A DNA stretch of 64,000 nucleotides from Lacrimispora sp. 210928-DFI.3.58 (GTDB lineage: Bacteria; Bacillota; Clostridia; Lachnospirales; Lachnospiraceae): contig NZ_JAJCIC010000001.1 of NCBI RefSeq assembly GCF_020554865.1, positions 1 through 64,000 of the forward strand, in the 5' to 3' direction. Each line of letters starts with the position of its first letter. Within the stretch, counting starts at the first letter, position 1. This document shows positions 25,235-32,834 of this stretch, in pieces. The notes under the pieces were generated by a model. The model saw only the letters and a list, made by a program, of their open reading frames with translations, was not told the origin of the DNA and did no database searches. A program made the position numbers and the translations under genes.

Positions 25235-25458
25235 CCACCCTAGACATAAAACACCAAAATGTAACATAAAAACAGGGTATCAAAAAGCCCTGGCGTCGGC
25301 AAACGCACAGGGCTGATAAAAGAATACCCAACCACACACCAATGCAGAGGGGATAGTCTGATTATACCATAGATTGGCCCCTTTGCAATCAAAAAGTAAA
25401 GGAGAAATTACCGATGCAGCAGTTATGTGTTCTCCTGGAGAAGGAAGAACCTTAGATT

Positions 25459-25659
25459 ATGGATACAGAGATTGAAGCGCTTACATTAGAACTGCTCCGC
25501 GAGCTGTTCAAAATGAGTATAGAGGAGCTGGAGCAGTTTCGTCCTGGGATGACGGAGAAAATGGCAGAGGCCGGGCATCTTCATCCATTGGCGGAAAGAT
25601 ACCTAAATGCTGCTTTTGATCAGGTGATTGAGAGAAAGCGGAAAAATACAGAAATATAA
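25459..25659 (+). CDS. Small acidic hypothetical protein
   Basis: A 66-residue, mostly helical protein (EIEALTLELLRELFKMSIEELEQFRPGM) without a recognised domain. It lies in the run of short genes before the integrase. A weak RBS (GAAGGAAG) is about 13 bases upstream, so the start is uncertain. Confidence 0.5.
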   Translation: MDTEIEALTLELLRELFKMSIEELEQFRPGMTEKMAEAGHLHPLAERYLNAAFDQVIERKRKNTEI

Positions 25660-25808
25660 AACAATTGGCTTTTCGCATAGATTTTCAAAGATATAATCCC
25701 ACCGAAGCCGCTGGCCGCTGCGACAGTGCGGCAGCCATGAGGAGGCAGCCTTACCACCTGCTTTCTCTGGCAAAATAGTATTGCGAAATCGCAACAGAAA
25801 GGATAAGT

Positions 25809-26060
25809 ATGATTCATTTATTAAAAGAAATATATGGACTCATTTATGGTGAGCTTACCCAGACAGCAGAAATGCAATGGCCTCTGCACCGGGAAATAGA
25901 AAAGATAAAGGCGCCTTTAAGAGGCCGGGAAGATTTTGAAGAGGTGGAGGAGATCTGCCTGGAGATTAGCTGCTGCAGCCAGGAGTACGGTTTTATCAGC
26001 GGCTTCAAATATGGCGTGGCTTTTATGATGGAATGCCTGGAAAGGCTGGGGGCAGACTAG
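25809..26060 (+). CDS. Small hypothetical protein (DUF6809-like)
   Basis: The 83-residue helical protein has an IYGLIYGELTQ start and a C-terminal GFISGFKYGVAFMMECL pattern, recalling the DUF6809 proteins frequent in Lachnospiraceae mobile elements. No function is known. RBS AGAAAGGATAAGT precedes the ATG. It ends 31 bp before the integrase. Confidence 0.6.
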   Translation: MIHLLKEIYGLIYGELTQTAEMQWPLHREIEKIKAPLRGREDFEEVEEICLEISCCSQEYGFISGFKYGVAFMMECLERLGAD

Positions 26061-26091
26061 GCCTCTGCCTAATCAGAAAGGATGTGAGCAT

Positions 26092-27240
26092 GTGGCAAAC
26101 GAAAGCAAGGCGCTCCCAACGGGTATAACGCTGCGTAAGGATGGGCGTTATATGTGGAGGTTCAAATATAATGGATTTACATACTCCGGGTACAGCCGCA
26201 AACTGGCGGAAGCAAAGAAAGCTATGCGAGATAAGCGCTATGAGGTGGAACACGGCCTATATTCCAAAGAGCAGAACATTATATTTGATGTGTGGTTCAA
26301 GGAATGGCTGGAAGTCTACAAGGCGGCAGATTGCAAGGAATCCACGCTAAACCTATACAGAAATGTGTATGATCGGTATATTAAGAAAGAGTTTGGCAGC
26401 AGAAAGCTAAAAATGCTCCGGGCTGATATGATCCAACGGTTTATTAATGAAGCTGCAGGAAAATATTCCAAATCGGTAGCATCAACAATCAATTTCCTGC
26501 TATACGATGCAATTCGTCAGGCAGTACGTAATGGTATTATTGCAAAGAATCCAATGGATAATACAACGCCGCCCAAATTCAAAAAGCAGGAGAAACGTGG
26601 CGCGCTAACCGAAGAAACACAGCGCCTATTTTTGGAGGCAGCGAAAGAGAGCCACTATTATCCATTGTATCGGCTGGCAAGCTTAACTGGGATGCGGATC
26701 GGGGAGGTGCTGGGCCTTCAGTGGTCTGATGTAGATTTCCAGACGGGAGAAATAAGAATCACGCATACACTGTGTTACTCACCAGGGAAAGGGAAATACC
26801 TGGATACCCCAAAATCATCGGCAAGCAGGAGGATCATTCCCATTGAGAAGGGGAGTGAAGCATATTGTCTGCTTAAGGACTGGCGTAAAACACAGCTCCA
26901 TCAGCGTTTGATGGCCGGGAAATACTGGCAGCCATTAGAGGGGATGGAGAATTTGGTATTTACGTCCAATAACGGAACGCCTCATTATGACACAAATGTA
27001 AGAAAGGATCAGAGGGTCATTGTCGAGAGATTGAAGGAGAAGGGGGTGGAGATCGGTACTTGCACATTTCACACATTGAGACATTGCTTTGCCACTCGAT
27101 GTATTGAAAACGGGATGGAGCCTAAAGTGCTTCAGGCGATCCTGGGACACAGCACCTTTGCAATGACGGTTGATCTGTATGTGGATGTAATGGAGAGTAC
27201 CAAACGGCAGGAGATGAAGAAAATCACAGCAGCTTTATGA
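26092..27240 (+). CDS. int: Tyrosine recombinase (phage integrase)
   Basis: Site-specific recombinase that inserts and excises the element. The 382-residue protein has an AP2-like arm-binding N-terminus (GITLRKDGRYMWRFKYNGFTYSGYSRKLAEA), a SAM-like core-binding domain and the catalytic domain: Arg near 202 in SLTGMRIGEVLGL, HTLRH at 327-331, GHSTFAMT, and the nucleophile Tyr363 in VDLYVDV. All catalytic residues are present, so it should be active. The start is GTG with AGAAAGGATG upstream. It lies 144 bp inside the right attachment site, as usual. Confidence 0.92.
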   Translation: MANESKALPTGITLRKDGRYMWRFKYNGFTYSGYSRKLAEAKKAMRDKRYEVEHGLYSKEQNIIFDVWFKEWLEVYKAADCKESTLNLYRNVYDRYIKKEFGSRKLKMLRADMIQRFINEAAGKYSKSVASTINFLLYDAIRQAVRNGIIAKNPMDNTTPPKFKKQEKRGALTEETQRLFLEAAKESHYYPLYRLASLTGMRIGEVLGLQWSDVDFQTGEIRITHTLCYSPGKGKYLDTPKSSASRRIIPIEKGSEAYCLLKDWRKTQLHQRLMAGKYWQPLEGMENLVFTSNNGTPHYDTNVRKDQRVIVERLKEKGVEIGTCTFHTLRHCFATRCIENGMEPKVLQAILGHSTFAMTVDLYVDVMESTKRQEMKKITAAL

Positions 27241-27302
27241 ACGAAACAGGCCGCAGCTTTGGAGAGAGCTGACGGCCTGCTTTTATACATTTTAAGAAAA
27301 AG

Positions 27303-27322
27303 GTGTGTCAAAGGGTGTGTCA
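27303..27322. repeat. Paired gtgtgtca boxes, right end
   Basis: Same 20-bp block as at 17373-17392 with one difference. It lies between the integrase stop and attR, 62 bp from the methyltransferase stop codon. Confidence 0.65.
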
Positions 27323-27383
27323 GAATTGGTTTTCGCAGCCTTGTGGCGGTCAAAAAGGCCTGTATTTACAGGCAAGTTCCACC

Positions 27384-27420
27384 CTATTTCTCATCCACCA
27401 CCTGAAAAATATAAAACTTC
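27384..27420. repeat. attR at the 3' end of the methyltransferase gene
   Basis: Encodes (minus strand) the intact last residues KFYIFQVVDEK and the stop of the RlmI-like gene. It matches attL at 17234-17269. Integration therefore replaced the gene end with an equivalent one and left the protein complete. Confidence 0.8.
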
Positions 27421-28616
27421 AGATAATAGGACTCATCGGCAGCCCACAGGATCGGGTGGTCTGCGGCCTGGGTCCTGTATTCGATCTGGCGGAGGCGCTT
27501 GTGGACATTGTTTGCTGCCTCGCGGATGGTCTTTGTGAACAGCTCCGGGTCCATGAAGTGGGAGCAGGAGCAGGTGGCCAGGTATCCGCCGTCCTTTACC
27601 AGCTTCATGCCGCGCAGGTTGATCTCACGGTAGCCTTTGACGGCGTTCTTGATGGAGCTTCGTGATTTTGTAAATGCCGGGGGATCCAGGATCACCACAT
27701 CAAACCTGCGTCCCTCCTGCTCCAGCCTTGGAAGAAGGTCAAATACATCGGCGCACTGGAAGGAGACGCGCTCAGAGAGGCCGTTTAAGGCTGCATTTTC
27801 CCGCGCCTGGCTGATGGCCAGCTCTGAGGCATCCACGCCCAGCACCTTTCTGGCTCCGGCCCTGCCCGCATTTAAGGCAAAGGAGCCTGTATGGGTAAAG
27901 CAGTCCAGCACCTGGTCCGGCTGCACGCGGCGGCACAAATCCTGGATGGCCCGGCGGTTGTATTTCTGGTCGAGGAAAAATCCTGTCTTCTGGCCGTCCT
28001 TTACATCCACCATGTAGAGAACGTCATTTTCCACGATCTCCACAGAGGTGTCAAAGGGCTCGCCGATAAAGCCCTTGAAGCGTTCCATGCCCTCCTGAAG
28101 CCGTACCTTTGCATCGCTCCTCTCATAGATGCCGCGGATGTGATAGCCGTCCTCCTCCAGCACCTGGATCAACTTTTCTATAATAACCGGCTTTAAACGG
28201 TCAATGCCCAGTGCCAGGGATTCCACCACCAGCACATCGGAAAACTTGTCAATGACAATGCCGGGAAGGAAGTCAGCTTCCCCAAAGATAAGGCGGCAGC
28301 TGGAGGTATCCACTGTGGCCTTCCGGTACTCCCAGGCATTGCGCACCCGCATTTCGATAAAGGCATCATTGATAACAGCATCCTTTTTCCTGGACAGCAT
28401 GCGCACGGTCAGCTTAGATTTTGTATTGAGAAAGCCGTGGCCCAGGGGATAGCCGTCAAAATCCTCCACGGACGCCAGACAGCCATCCTCGTACTCTCCG
28501 GTAATGGTGTCGATCTCATTGTCATATATCCAGGCTCCGCCTGCCTTTAGGGAACGCCCTGTGCCCTTTTTGATGCGGACGCAGGCCTTTTCTTCATATA
28601 AATGTTCTCTGCTCAT
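27384..28616 (-). CDS. rlmI: RlmI-like class I rRNA (cytosine-C5) methyltransferase
   Basis: A 410-residue SAM-dependent methyltransferase with an N-terminal PUA-type RNA-binding domain (EKACVRIKKGTGRSLKAGGAWIYDNEI, about residues 8-35), an EEHUD-like linker, and a Rossmann domain with DCFTHTGSFALNAGRAGA (SAM loop, near 229) and VILDPPAFTKS (motif IV, near 302). These identify the YccW/RlmI family, which modifies 23S rRNA. The ATG at 28616 has AGGAGA upstream; a longer reading to 28694 lacks a site. Its 3' end is the integration site of the element. Substrate base is inferred. Confidence 0.85.
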   Translation of the reverse strand: MSREHLYEEKACVRIKKGTGRSLKAGGAWIYDNEIDTITGEYEDGCLASVEDFDGYPLGHGFLNTKSKLTVRMLSRKKDAVINDAFIEMRVRNAWEYRKATVDTSSCRLIFGEADFLPGIVIDKFSDVLVVESLALGIDRLKPVIIEKLIQVLEEDGYHIRGIYERSDAKVRLQEGMERFKGFIGEPFDTSVEIVENDVLYMVDVKDGQKTGFFLDQKYNRRAIQDLCRRVQPDQVLDCFTHTGSFALNAGRAGARKVLGVDASELAISQARENAALNGLSERVSFQCADVFDLLPRLEQEGRRFDVVILDPPAFTKSRSSIKNAVKGYREINLRGMKLVKDGGYLATCSCSHFMDPELFTKTIREAANNVHKRLRQIEYRTQAADHPILWAADESYYLKFYIFQVVDEK

Positions 28617-28703
28617 AGGATTCTCCTGTAGTATTGATAACTTGCAATGCCAGCAGCACCTGTATGGCCGCTGGCATGGTTCCTGAGGTATCATAACACA
28701 TTT

Positions 28704-29300
28704 TTATTCCATCGCATAGGGATTCTTTTCCAGAACACCTATCCCTAAGGTGATGATCTGCTCTGTGAGCCTGGAGAGCTGTTCCGGTGTCTCCTTCAAG
28801 CCTGTCTCCAGCCAGTTCTGTACCAGCCCCACACAGCCTGAGACGATGAAGGAGAAGAAGGCGTCAAAGACCTCAGGATTGCCAAAGCGGTACACCTCCA
28901 TCCAGTCCCGCAGGCATTTCTCCCGCACCAGCTGCTTTAGGCGGTTGACGAAATTCATATCGCCGTTTTCGCCTATGAGGATCTCGATCAGGTCCGCATT
29001 CTTATATACAAGGCTGTAGACCTCGTGGAAGACAGTAAAGGGGCGCTGCTTCAGATCCGCCGCATCATGCTTCATCACAAGAGTATTAAAATCTGCTAAA
29101 AGCTCAGCCTCTGTCTTCTCCAGCAGGTCAAATACATCTTTATAATGAAGATAAAACGTACCTCTGTTTAGATCTGCCATATCTGTCAGCTCCCGGACTG
29201 TGATGTCCTGCACCTTCTTTTCCTTTAATAAGGCAATAAGACATTCGCGGAGCTGTTTTCTGGTCTTTCGCACTCTGCGGTCAATTGATTCTGCGCCCAT
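28704..29300 (-). CDS. TetR/AcrR-family transcriptional regulator
   Basis: A 198-residue regulator with an N-terminal TetR HTH (TVRELTDMADLNRGTFYLHYKDVFDLLEK, about residues 34-62) and a TetR_C_33-like helical ligand domain (FHEVYSLVYKNADLIEILIGENGD...). It is divergent from the secreted protein-MMPL operon, and two palindromes lie in the shared intergenic region. It most likely represses that operon and responds to a hydrophobic or lipid-like ligand. Confidence 0.88.
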   Translation of the reverse strand: MGAESIDRRVRKTRKQLRECLIALLKEKKVQDITVRELTDMADLNRGTFYLHYKDVFDLLEKTEAELLADFNTLVMKHDAADLKQRPFTVFHEVYSLVYKNADLIEILIGENGDMNFVNRLKQLVREKCLRDWMEVYRFGNPEVFDAFFSFIVSGCVGLVQNWLETGLKETPEQLSRLTEQIITLGIGVLEKNPYAME

Positions 29301-29355
29301 AGCATGATTCCTTTCTTTTCCCGTTCCTTTGTTGAAAAAAATTTACAAATATTTA

Positions 29356-29486
29356 ATGGCTGGATATTAGACAAAATATAATGAAATGTCCATTAATAGC
29401 CAAACGAACAAAAATTAATCATTGTATTTTTTCCATATTTCAGTATAATCCATTATAGTTAATAAATAGACAAAAGTCAATTATTA
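29356..29486. promoter_or_regulatory. Promoter with two TetR-type operator candidates
   Basis: Promoter TTGTAT (29422-29427), 16 bp, TATAAT (29444-29449) points right. One imperfect palindrome spans 29356-29403 (ATGGCT...AGCCA, with TAGACA/TGTC inside), upstream of -35. A second spans 29460-29486, TAATAAATAGAC / GTCAATTATTA, just after the expected start site. The sites share TAGACA and TGTC words. Their position fits repression by the divergent TetR protein. Confidence 0.6.
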
Positions 29487-29555
29487 TAATTAAAGTTGTT
29501 TAATGATATAAAAGGCGGATATTTCATATAATAGTTGTCAGCGGGAGATGATGGA

Positions 29556-30482
29556 ATGAAGGTCTTAAAGCATAGAATGCTGTGGAGTACCATGTGTGTC
29601 CTGGGGCTTTTGGCAGGCTGGCCGGGGCTGGAGATACGGGCAGAGGAGGCTTTGGCGCAAGCAGACGGCAGCACGGCCCGGACTGCAGTGCTGCAGGAGG
29701 CCGGAGCTGCCCAGGCTGCAGGCTTCCGGGGCTGGGTAAAAATGGAGCAGTCCTGGTACTGGCTGAATCCGGACGGCACCGTCTTCCACGGCTGGCTTGA
29801 TGACAGTGGACGGCGGTATTATCTGGGGGAGGACGGTGTTATGGCTGTAGGCTGGAAGGAGATCGGGGGAAAATGGTACTATTTTCACCAGGATGGCGGT
29901 ATGAACCTGGGAGAAATGGTGCTGGACAACGGCGTTTACCAGTTTGCAGAAGACGGGTCCCTCCTCTCCTCCCGATGGCTGGAAAACACAGGAGGCGGCT
30001 CCTACACAGCGGGCTGCTTCGATGAGGAGGAGCAGGCGCTGTTTGACAGCTTAAGCGAGGAAAAACGGGAGCAATATTTTGACGAATACCCGGACAGGGA
30101 AGAGGAATACGATGGGGATATGCACACCAGCTATGACCGCTTTGCAGGCTTTTGGGTGGAGACAGCCCTGAAGGAGATTGCTTCCCACCGGCTGGAGGCT
30201 GCCGTGGAGCAGGGCTATGCAGACGAGCGTATCCCTGGAGAAGGCAGCTTAAAGGACTATCTGGCAGCAGTGCCCTATCGGAAAAATGCCTCCTGCCTGG
30301 AGCTCTACATCAGAAATTGTGAGGACGCGGACGAGGCCTATGACAAGGTAATGGAGCGGATGGAGCACAGGTTTGACGGAAAGCGGGACAGGAAATATTC
30401 CCTGGAGTACTACCGCTATCTGGGTATTGCCCATATGGAAAAAAATGGAAAACAGCAGTTTATGGTAATATTCCTGCGGTAG
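29556..30482 (+). CDS. Secreted protein with cell-wall-binding repeats
   Basis: The 308-residue protein has a signal peptide (LWSTMCVLGLLAGWPGLEIRAEEA) and two to three choline-binding-type repeats (GWVKMEQSWYWLNPDGTVFHGWLDDSGRRYYLGEDGVMAVGWKEIGGKWYYFHQDG, about residues 57-112). A C-terminal domain of about 160 residues is not recognised. Aromatic-glycine repeats of this kind bind wall teichoic acid or choline. It opens the operon with the MMPL transporter (33-bp gap). The ATG at 29556 is preceded by GGGAG. Confidence 0.7.
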   Translation: MKVLKHRMLWSTMCVLGLLAGWPGLEIRAEEALAQADGSTARTAVLQEAGAAQAAGFRGWVKMEQSWYWLNPDGTVFHGWLDDSGRRYYLGEDGVMAVGWKEIGGKWYYFHQDGGMNLGEMVLDNGVYQFAEDGSLLSSRWLENTGGGSYTAGCFDEEEQALFDSLSEEKREQYFDEYPDREEEYDGDMHTSYDRFAGFWVETALKEIASHRLEAAVEQGYADERIPGEGSLKDYLAAVPYRKNASCLELYIRNCEDADEAYDKVMERMEHRFDGKRDRKYSLEYYRYLGIAHMEKNGKQQFMVIFLR

Positions 30483-30515
30483 GCAGCAGAGACTGCGTGT
30501 AAGGAGTAATCGGTT

Positions 30516-32834
30516 ATGAAATGGAATGCTTTAAAAAGGAAATCCACATGCGCCCGCCGGCAGGACTTTCATAGTAAGGACAGCGGGAAGGAAAAGCTGT
30601 CTGTCCGCCTGGCCAGGTTCATCATACATAAACAGAGCTGGATCGGGGGCATCTTTCTTGCAGGCTGCATTTTCTCACTGATCGCCATGCTCTTTGTCAA
30701 TGTCAATTATGACCTGACAGAGTATCTGCCGGATACCGTATCCTCCCACATAGGGCTTGAACTGATGAGGGAGGAGTTCGGCTATCCAGGAACAGGCCGG
30801 CTGATGTTAAAGGATGTCACTCTGTATGAAGCAAAGCAGTACAAGGATAAGCTGGAGGCTATTGACGGAGTGGACCAGATACTCTGGTGCGACTCTGTGG
30901 TAAACATTTATTCCGGCGAAGATTTTATCAACGAAAAGGATATTGAAGACTATTACAAGGACAGCTGTGCGGTGATGGACATCACCTTTGACGAAGGAGA
31001 TACCTCGGTGCGCACCTCGGCGGCCATTGACGAGATGAAGGCCCTGACCGGTGATAAGGGCTACTATGTAGGGATGGCAGTACAGACAAAGTCTCTGACA
31101 GAAAACATGGAAAGTGAGATGAGCAGGATCATGTCCGTGTCCGTGGTGATGATCTTTGTGGTGCTGTGCATCACCACCAATGCCTGGACGGAGCCCATCC
31201 TGTTTTTACTGGTCATGGGAGTTGCGATCCTGTTAAACAGGGGCAGCAATATTTTCATCGGTACGGTGTCCTTCCTCACAAACAACGTGGCAATGGTGCT
31301 TCAGCTTGCCACCTCCATGGATTACTCCATTTTCCTGCTGGACGCATTTGAGCGTGAGCGGAGAAAGGGCCTGGGGGAGGAGGAGGCTATGACAAATGCC
31401 ATTGATGCGGCTATCAACTCCATTTTTGCCAGCAGTCTTACCACTATCGTAGGATTTTTGGCTCTTGTGTTCATGAAATTTGCCATCGGCTTTGATATGG
31501 GCCTGGTGCTGGCAAAGGGTATTGTGTTCAGCCTTATTACAGTGTTGTTTTTAATGCCTGCCATGATCCTGAAATTTGCAAAGTGGAATGAGAGGACCAG
31601 GCACCGCCCCTTTCTTCCTGCGTTCCGCGGCCTGGCTGAGAAGATATATAAGCTGCGCTACGTTTCCCTGGCAATTATGCTCCTCCTTACACCCCCGGCT
31701 TACGTGGCCCAGAGCATGAACGACTTTGTGTACGGCAACAGTTCCGTGGGAGCCAGCGAGGGAACCCAGGTGTATGCAGACGACCAGGCGATCGTGGAGC
31801 AGTTTGGGCGCAGCAATATGATGCTGGCCCTGTATCCCAACACCTCCCCCATAGCGGAAAAGGAAATGTCAGATGTCATAGAGGAGCTTCCCTATGTGAA
31901 AAGCGTGACCTCCCTGGCGAATACGCTTCCGGAAGGCATACCGGAGGAGTTCCTTCCCTATTCCATGACCAGCCAGCTCCACACGAAGGATGCCTGCCGC
32001 ATGCTGATCTACATACGTACAAAGGCAGAGAGCGATCAGGCCTTCCGGTGCATGGACGAAATCGAAGGGATCGTGAAGCGCTATTACCCGGAGGACTCCT
32101 ATCTGGTAGGGGAGACGCCTTCTACCAGGGATATCAAGACTACGATCACAGCGGACAATGCCAGGGTCAACATGCTGTCGCTATTAGGTGTGTTCTTTGT
32201 GGTAATGTCCAGCTTCCGCTCCCTGATCGTTCCTCTTCTGGTGATGGTGCCCATTGAGGTGGCGATCTTCCTCAATATGACGATCCCCTATCTGACAGGG
32301 GAAACCATGGGATATATGGGATATATCATTGTCAGCAGCATACAGCTTGGAGCAACGGTGGATTACTCCATCCTTCTTGCAAACAATTACGTGTCCAGCA
32401 GAAAGCGGATGCCGAAAAAGGAGGCCTGCATTGAAGCAGTTATGCTCTCCTGTCCTTCCATATTTACATCAGGGGGAATTATTGTCCTGGCAGGATATAT
32501 TATCCGCTTTATTTCCAGTACAGCGGCGATCAGGGATATCGGCCATCTGATCGGCAGGGGCGGTCTGCTGAGCTCTATCTTAGTGCTGACAGTCCTTCCG
32601 GCTCTTCTGGTACTGTTTGACAGGATCGTTACCAGCAATGAGTGGGACCGCCTGCAGAAAATGCTGAAAAAGCGCCATGAAAGGCGGAAGGAACTGATTA
32701 AGAAAGGACTGAAGGCCGTGGCAGACCGGGTCGGGACAGCCGGAGCCGGGGATGCCGGTGCAGAGGCTGCCAAACTGGAATCAGGCGGAGATTTTTATCA
32801 GAAAGAACCGGCTATCGGAGGTGAGAAGCAATGA
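30516..32834 (+). CDS. MMPL/RND-family transporter
   Basis: A 772-residue membrane protein with two MMPL halves, each with one helix, an extracellular domain and five further helices. Marks are the sterol-sensing-like segment ATSMDYSIFLLDAFERERRKG near residue 266, repeated in the second half as LGATVDYSILLANNYVSSRKR, and GRSNMMLALYPN in the second loop. Family members export lipids, glycolipids or siderophores using proton motive force. It overlaps the next gene by four bases (ATGA). The C-terminal tail is charged and Ala/Gly-rich. Confidence 0.88.
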   Translation: MKWNALKRKSTCARRQDFHSKDSGKEKLSVRLARFIIHKQSWIGGIFLAGCIFSLIAMLFVNVNYDLTEYLPDTVSSHIGLELMREEFGYPGTGRLMLKDVTLYEAKQYKDKLEAIDGVDQILWCDSVVNIYSGEDFINEKDIEDYYKDSCAVMDITFDEGDTSVRTSAAIDEMKALTGDKGYYVGMAVQTKSLTENMESEMSRIMSVSVVMIFVVLCITTNAWTEPILFLLVMGVAILLNRGSNIFIGTVSFLTNNVAMVLQLATSMDYSIFLLDAFERERRKGLGEEEAMTNAIDAAINSIFASSLTTIVGFLALVFMKFAIGFDMGLVLAKGIVFSLITVLFLMPAMILKFAKWNERTRHRPFLPAFRGLAEKIYKLRYVSLAIMLLLTPPAYVAQSMNDFVYGNSSVGASEGTQVYADDQAIVEQFGRSNMMLALYPNTSPIAEKEMSDVIEELPYVKSVTSLANTLPEGIPEEFLPYSMTSQLHTKDACRMLIYIRTKAESDQAFRCMDEIEGIVKRYYPEDSYLVGETPSTRDIKTTITADNARVNMLSLLGVFFVVMSSFRSLIVPLLVMVPIEVAIFLNMTIPYLTGETMGYMGYIIVSSIQLGATVDYSILLANNYVSSRKRMPKKEACIEAVMLSCPSIFTSGGIIVLAGYIIRFISSTAAIRDIGHLIGRGGLLSSILVLTVLPALLVLFDRIVTSNEWDRLQKMLKKRHERRKELIKKGLKAVADRVGTAGAGDAGAEAAKLESGGDFYQKEPAIGGEKQ

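Larger units (their letters stand above)
17234..27420. mobile_element. Integrated replicating island (satellite-like) of about 10.2 kb
   Basis: The segment is bounded by two copies of the 3' end of an RlmI-like gene and carries, in order, a Xre repressor (minus strand), excisionase-like protein, helix-turn-helix-like protein, primase-polymerase/helicase, iteron array, small protein, sigma-70-like factor, non-coding repeats, Uma2 and Xre (minus), several small proteins and a tyrosine integrase near the right end. This modular plan (repressor facing excisionase, primase, origin) resembles phage-inducible islands. No capsid, portal, terminase, tail, lysis or relaxase gene is present, so transfer would depend on a helper. 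Confidence 0.85.
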
